Assembly: GCF_900128455.1 (NCBI RefSeq) | Contig: NZ_LT635783.1 | Coordinates: 3,338,546-3,402,545 of the forward strand | Source: Bacteroides mediterraneensis | Lineage (GTDB): Bacteria > Bacteroidota > Bacteroidia > Bacteroidales > Bacteroidaceae | Direction of reading: 5' to 3' | Length of the DNA stretch: 64,000 nt | Part shown: in pieces, positions 63,476 through 64,000 of the stretch | Numbering within the stretch: position 1 is the first letter of the stretch | How the letters are laid out: each line of letters begins with the position of its first letter | The notes under the pieces: model-generated | Seen by the model: the letters and a program-made list of their open reading frames with translations, nothing else | Told to the model about the DNA's origin: nothing | Database searches by the model: none | Translations under genes and position numbers: made by a program

Positions 63476-63483
63476 CAAAGTTA
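63476..63483 (-). promoter_or_regulatory. -7 box of the pot operon
   Basis: TAACTTTG on the minus strand, 21 nt before the potA ATG. No clear -33 box. Confidence 0.5.
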
Positions 63484-63584
63484 CATATTAATTCATTTTG
63501 CAGGATGATATCGCCGGCTTTTCTTCTTTATTTTTATCCAGTCCACAAAGAATGTAAAAGAAACTACATATTTATGCAACATTT

Positions 63585-64000
63585 TCATTTCAAACCTGAA
63601 AAATACATATCGAGCAGTTTCCTAGCCGCAGAGAAAGAAGTGGCTTTTCCATCCAACACTTCTTCTTCCTGCAAAGGCAATAAAGAGGCAATCTGCGGAT
63701 TCTGATAAAAACTGTCGCGCAGATGCTCGTTGATGGTTTCATACATCCAGTATTTGGCTTGTTCATTCCTGCGACGTTCAAAATAACCGTTTTTGCGGAC
63801 AAAATCAATGTAGGCATAAATCATATCCCAGATTTCCTTGATACCGATATTGTAAAAACCGGAATAAGTCAGCACCTGAGGCGTCCAGCCCGATTCGGGA
63901 GCTGGGAAAAGATGCAAGGCATTCCGAAAATGGGTAGCTGCCAGCTTGGCTTTCTCAATATTGTTACCGTCGGCCTTGTTAATGACAATGCCGTCGGCCA
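63585..64000 (-). CDS. meaB: methylmalonyl-CoA mutase-associated GTPase MeaB (5' end outside window)
   Basis: Only the C-terminal part, about 138 residues, is present; the frame is open to the window end. It protects or loads the B12 cofactor of methylmalonyl-CoA mutase. Visible are the G4 guanine-specificity motif in GIVINKADGNNIEKAK, then SGWTPQVLTYSGFYNIGIKEIWDMI (G5 region) and the helical dimerisation tail (FERRRNEQAKYWMYETINEHL). Succinate/propionate fermentation in Bacteroidetes uses this mutase. The first Met inside the window (63917) is internal, not the start. Confidence 0.92.
   Translation of the reverse strand, partial: ADGIVINKADGNNIEKAKLAATHFRNALHLFPAPESGWTPQVLTYSGFYNIGIKEIWDMIYAYIDFVRKNGYFERRRNEQAKYWMYETINEHLRDSFYQNPQIASLLPLQEEEVLDGKATSFSAARKLLDMYFSGLK

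Overview
The window is about 64 kb of ordinary chromosomal DNA from a Bacteroidales bacterium, most likely a Bacteroides or Phocaeicola relative. Evidence for this is the fused lpxC-fabZ gene, the exbB/exbD/exbD set with a tonB that lies apart from it, anaerobe-type sulfatase and carbon-starvation genes, and above all the promoters. Nearly every leading gene has a TAnnTTTG box shortly upstream, sometimes with TTTG about 20 nt further up, which is the Bacteroidetes sigma-factor signature. Genus is not settled by anything I can see.

Layout. Positions 1-4271 hold a MacAB-TolC-type export operon whose ATPase gene should lie left of the window. 4404-12508 holds rsmF diverging from thyA-folA, an Lrp regulator, a beta-barrel protein, cstA and a secreted glycosidase-like protein. 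12595-22844 is housekeeping: purM, prfA, pyrF, the lipid A run lpxD-lpxC/fabZ-lpxA, miaA, and a small membrane/cell-division cluster read leftward. dnaX follows, then a queuosine-precursor operon (transporter, queC, queF). 27048-32984 carries a ferredoxin-nitroreductase, CorA, endonuclease III, a sulfatase with a decayed second sulfatase behind it, a MerR regulator and an M23 peptidase. alaS and a MATE pump follow. An AraC regulator diverges from a complete five-gene TolC/HlyD/ABC-2 efflux operon (38359-44235). Next come a topoisomerase subunit A, a DUF3316-like protein, an S41 protease, tRNA-Leu and a second MATE pump. The leftward block 50834-56036 is the energy-transduction set (TonB, ExbB, ExbD) with a prenyl synthase, TatD and tRNA-Ser. 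cmk-ispH and pfkA follow, then the polyamine ABC operon potABCD and the end of meaB.

What stands out is mostly outside the genes. (1) A short pseudoknot-like leader in front of the queuosine operon (26714-26750) closely resembles a class-I preQ1 riboswitch and overlaps the ribosome-binding region. (2) Three intergenic loci carry short palindromes repeated at an exact two-helical-turn pitch: 22 bp at 4320-4404, and 21 bp at 26917-26946 and 56190-56261. The two 21-bp loci share sequence. (3) A small membrane-protein gene (13786-14052) is interrupted by one in-frame TGA. (4) A second sulfatase survives only as its signal peptide and first strand (31420-31536). (5) Two divergent promoter pairs share a TTTGCAAA palindrome as the -7 box of one gene and the -33 box of the other. 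I found no CRISPR array, insertion sequence, phage or conjugative element, and no clearly novel multi-gene system.
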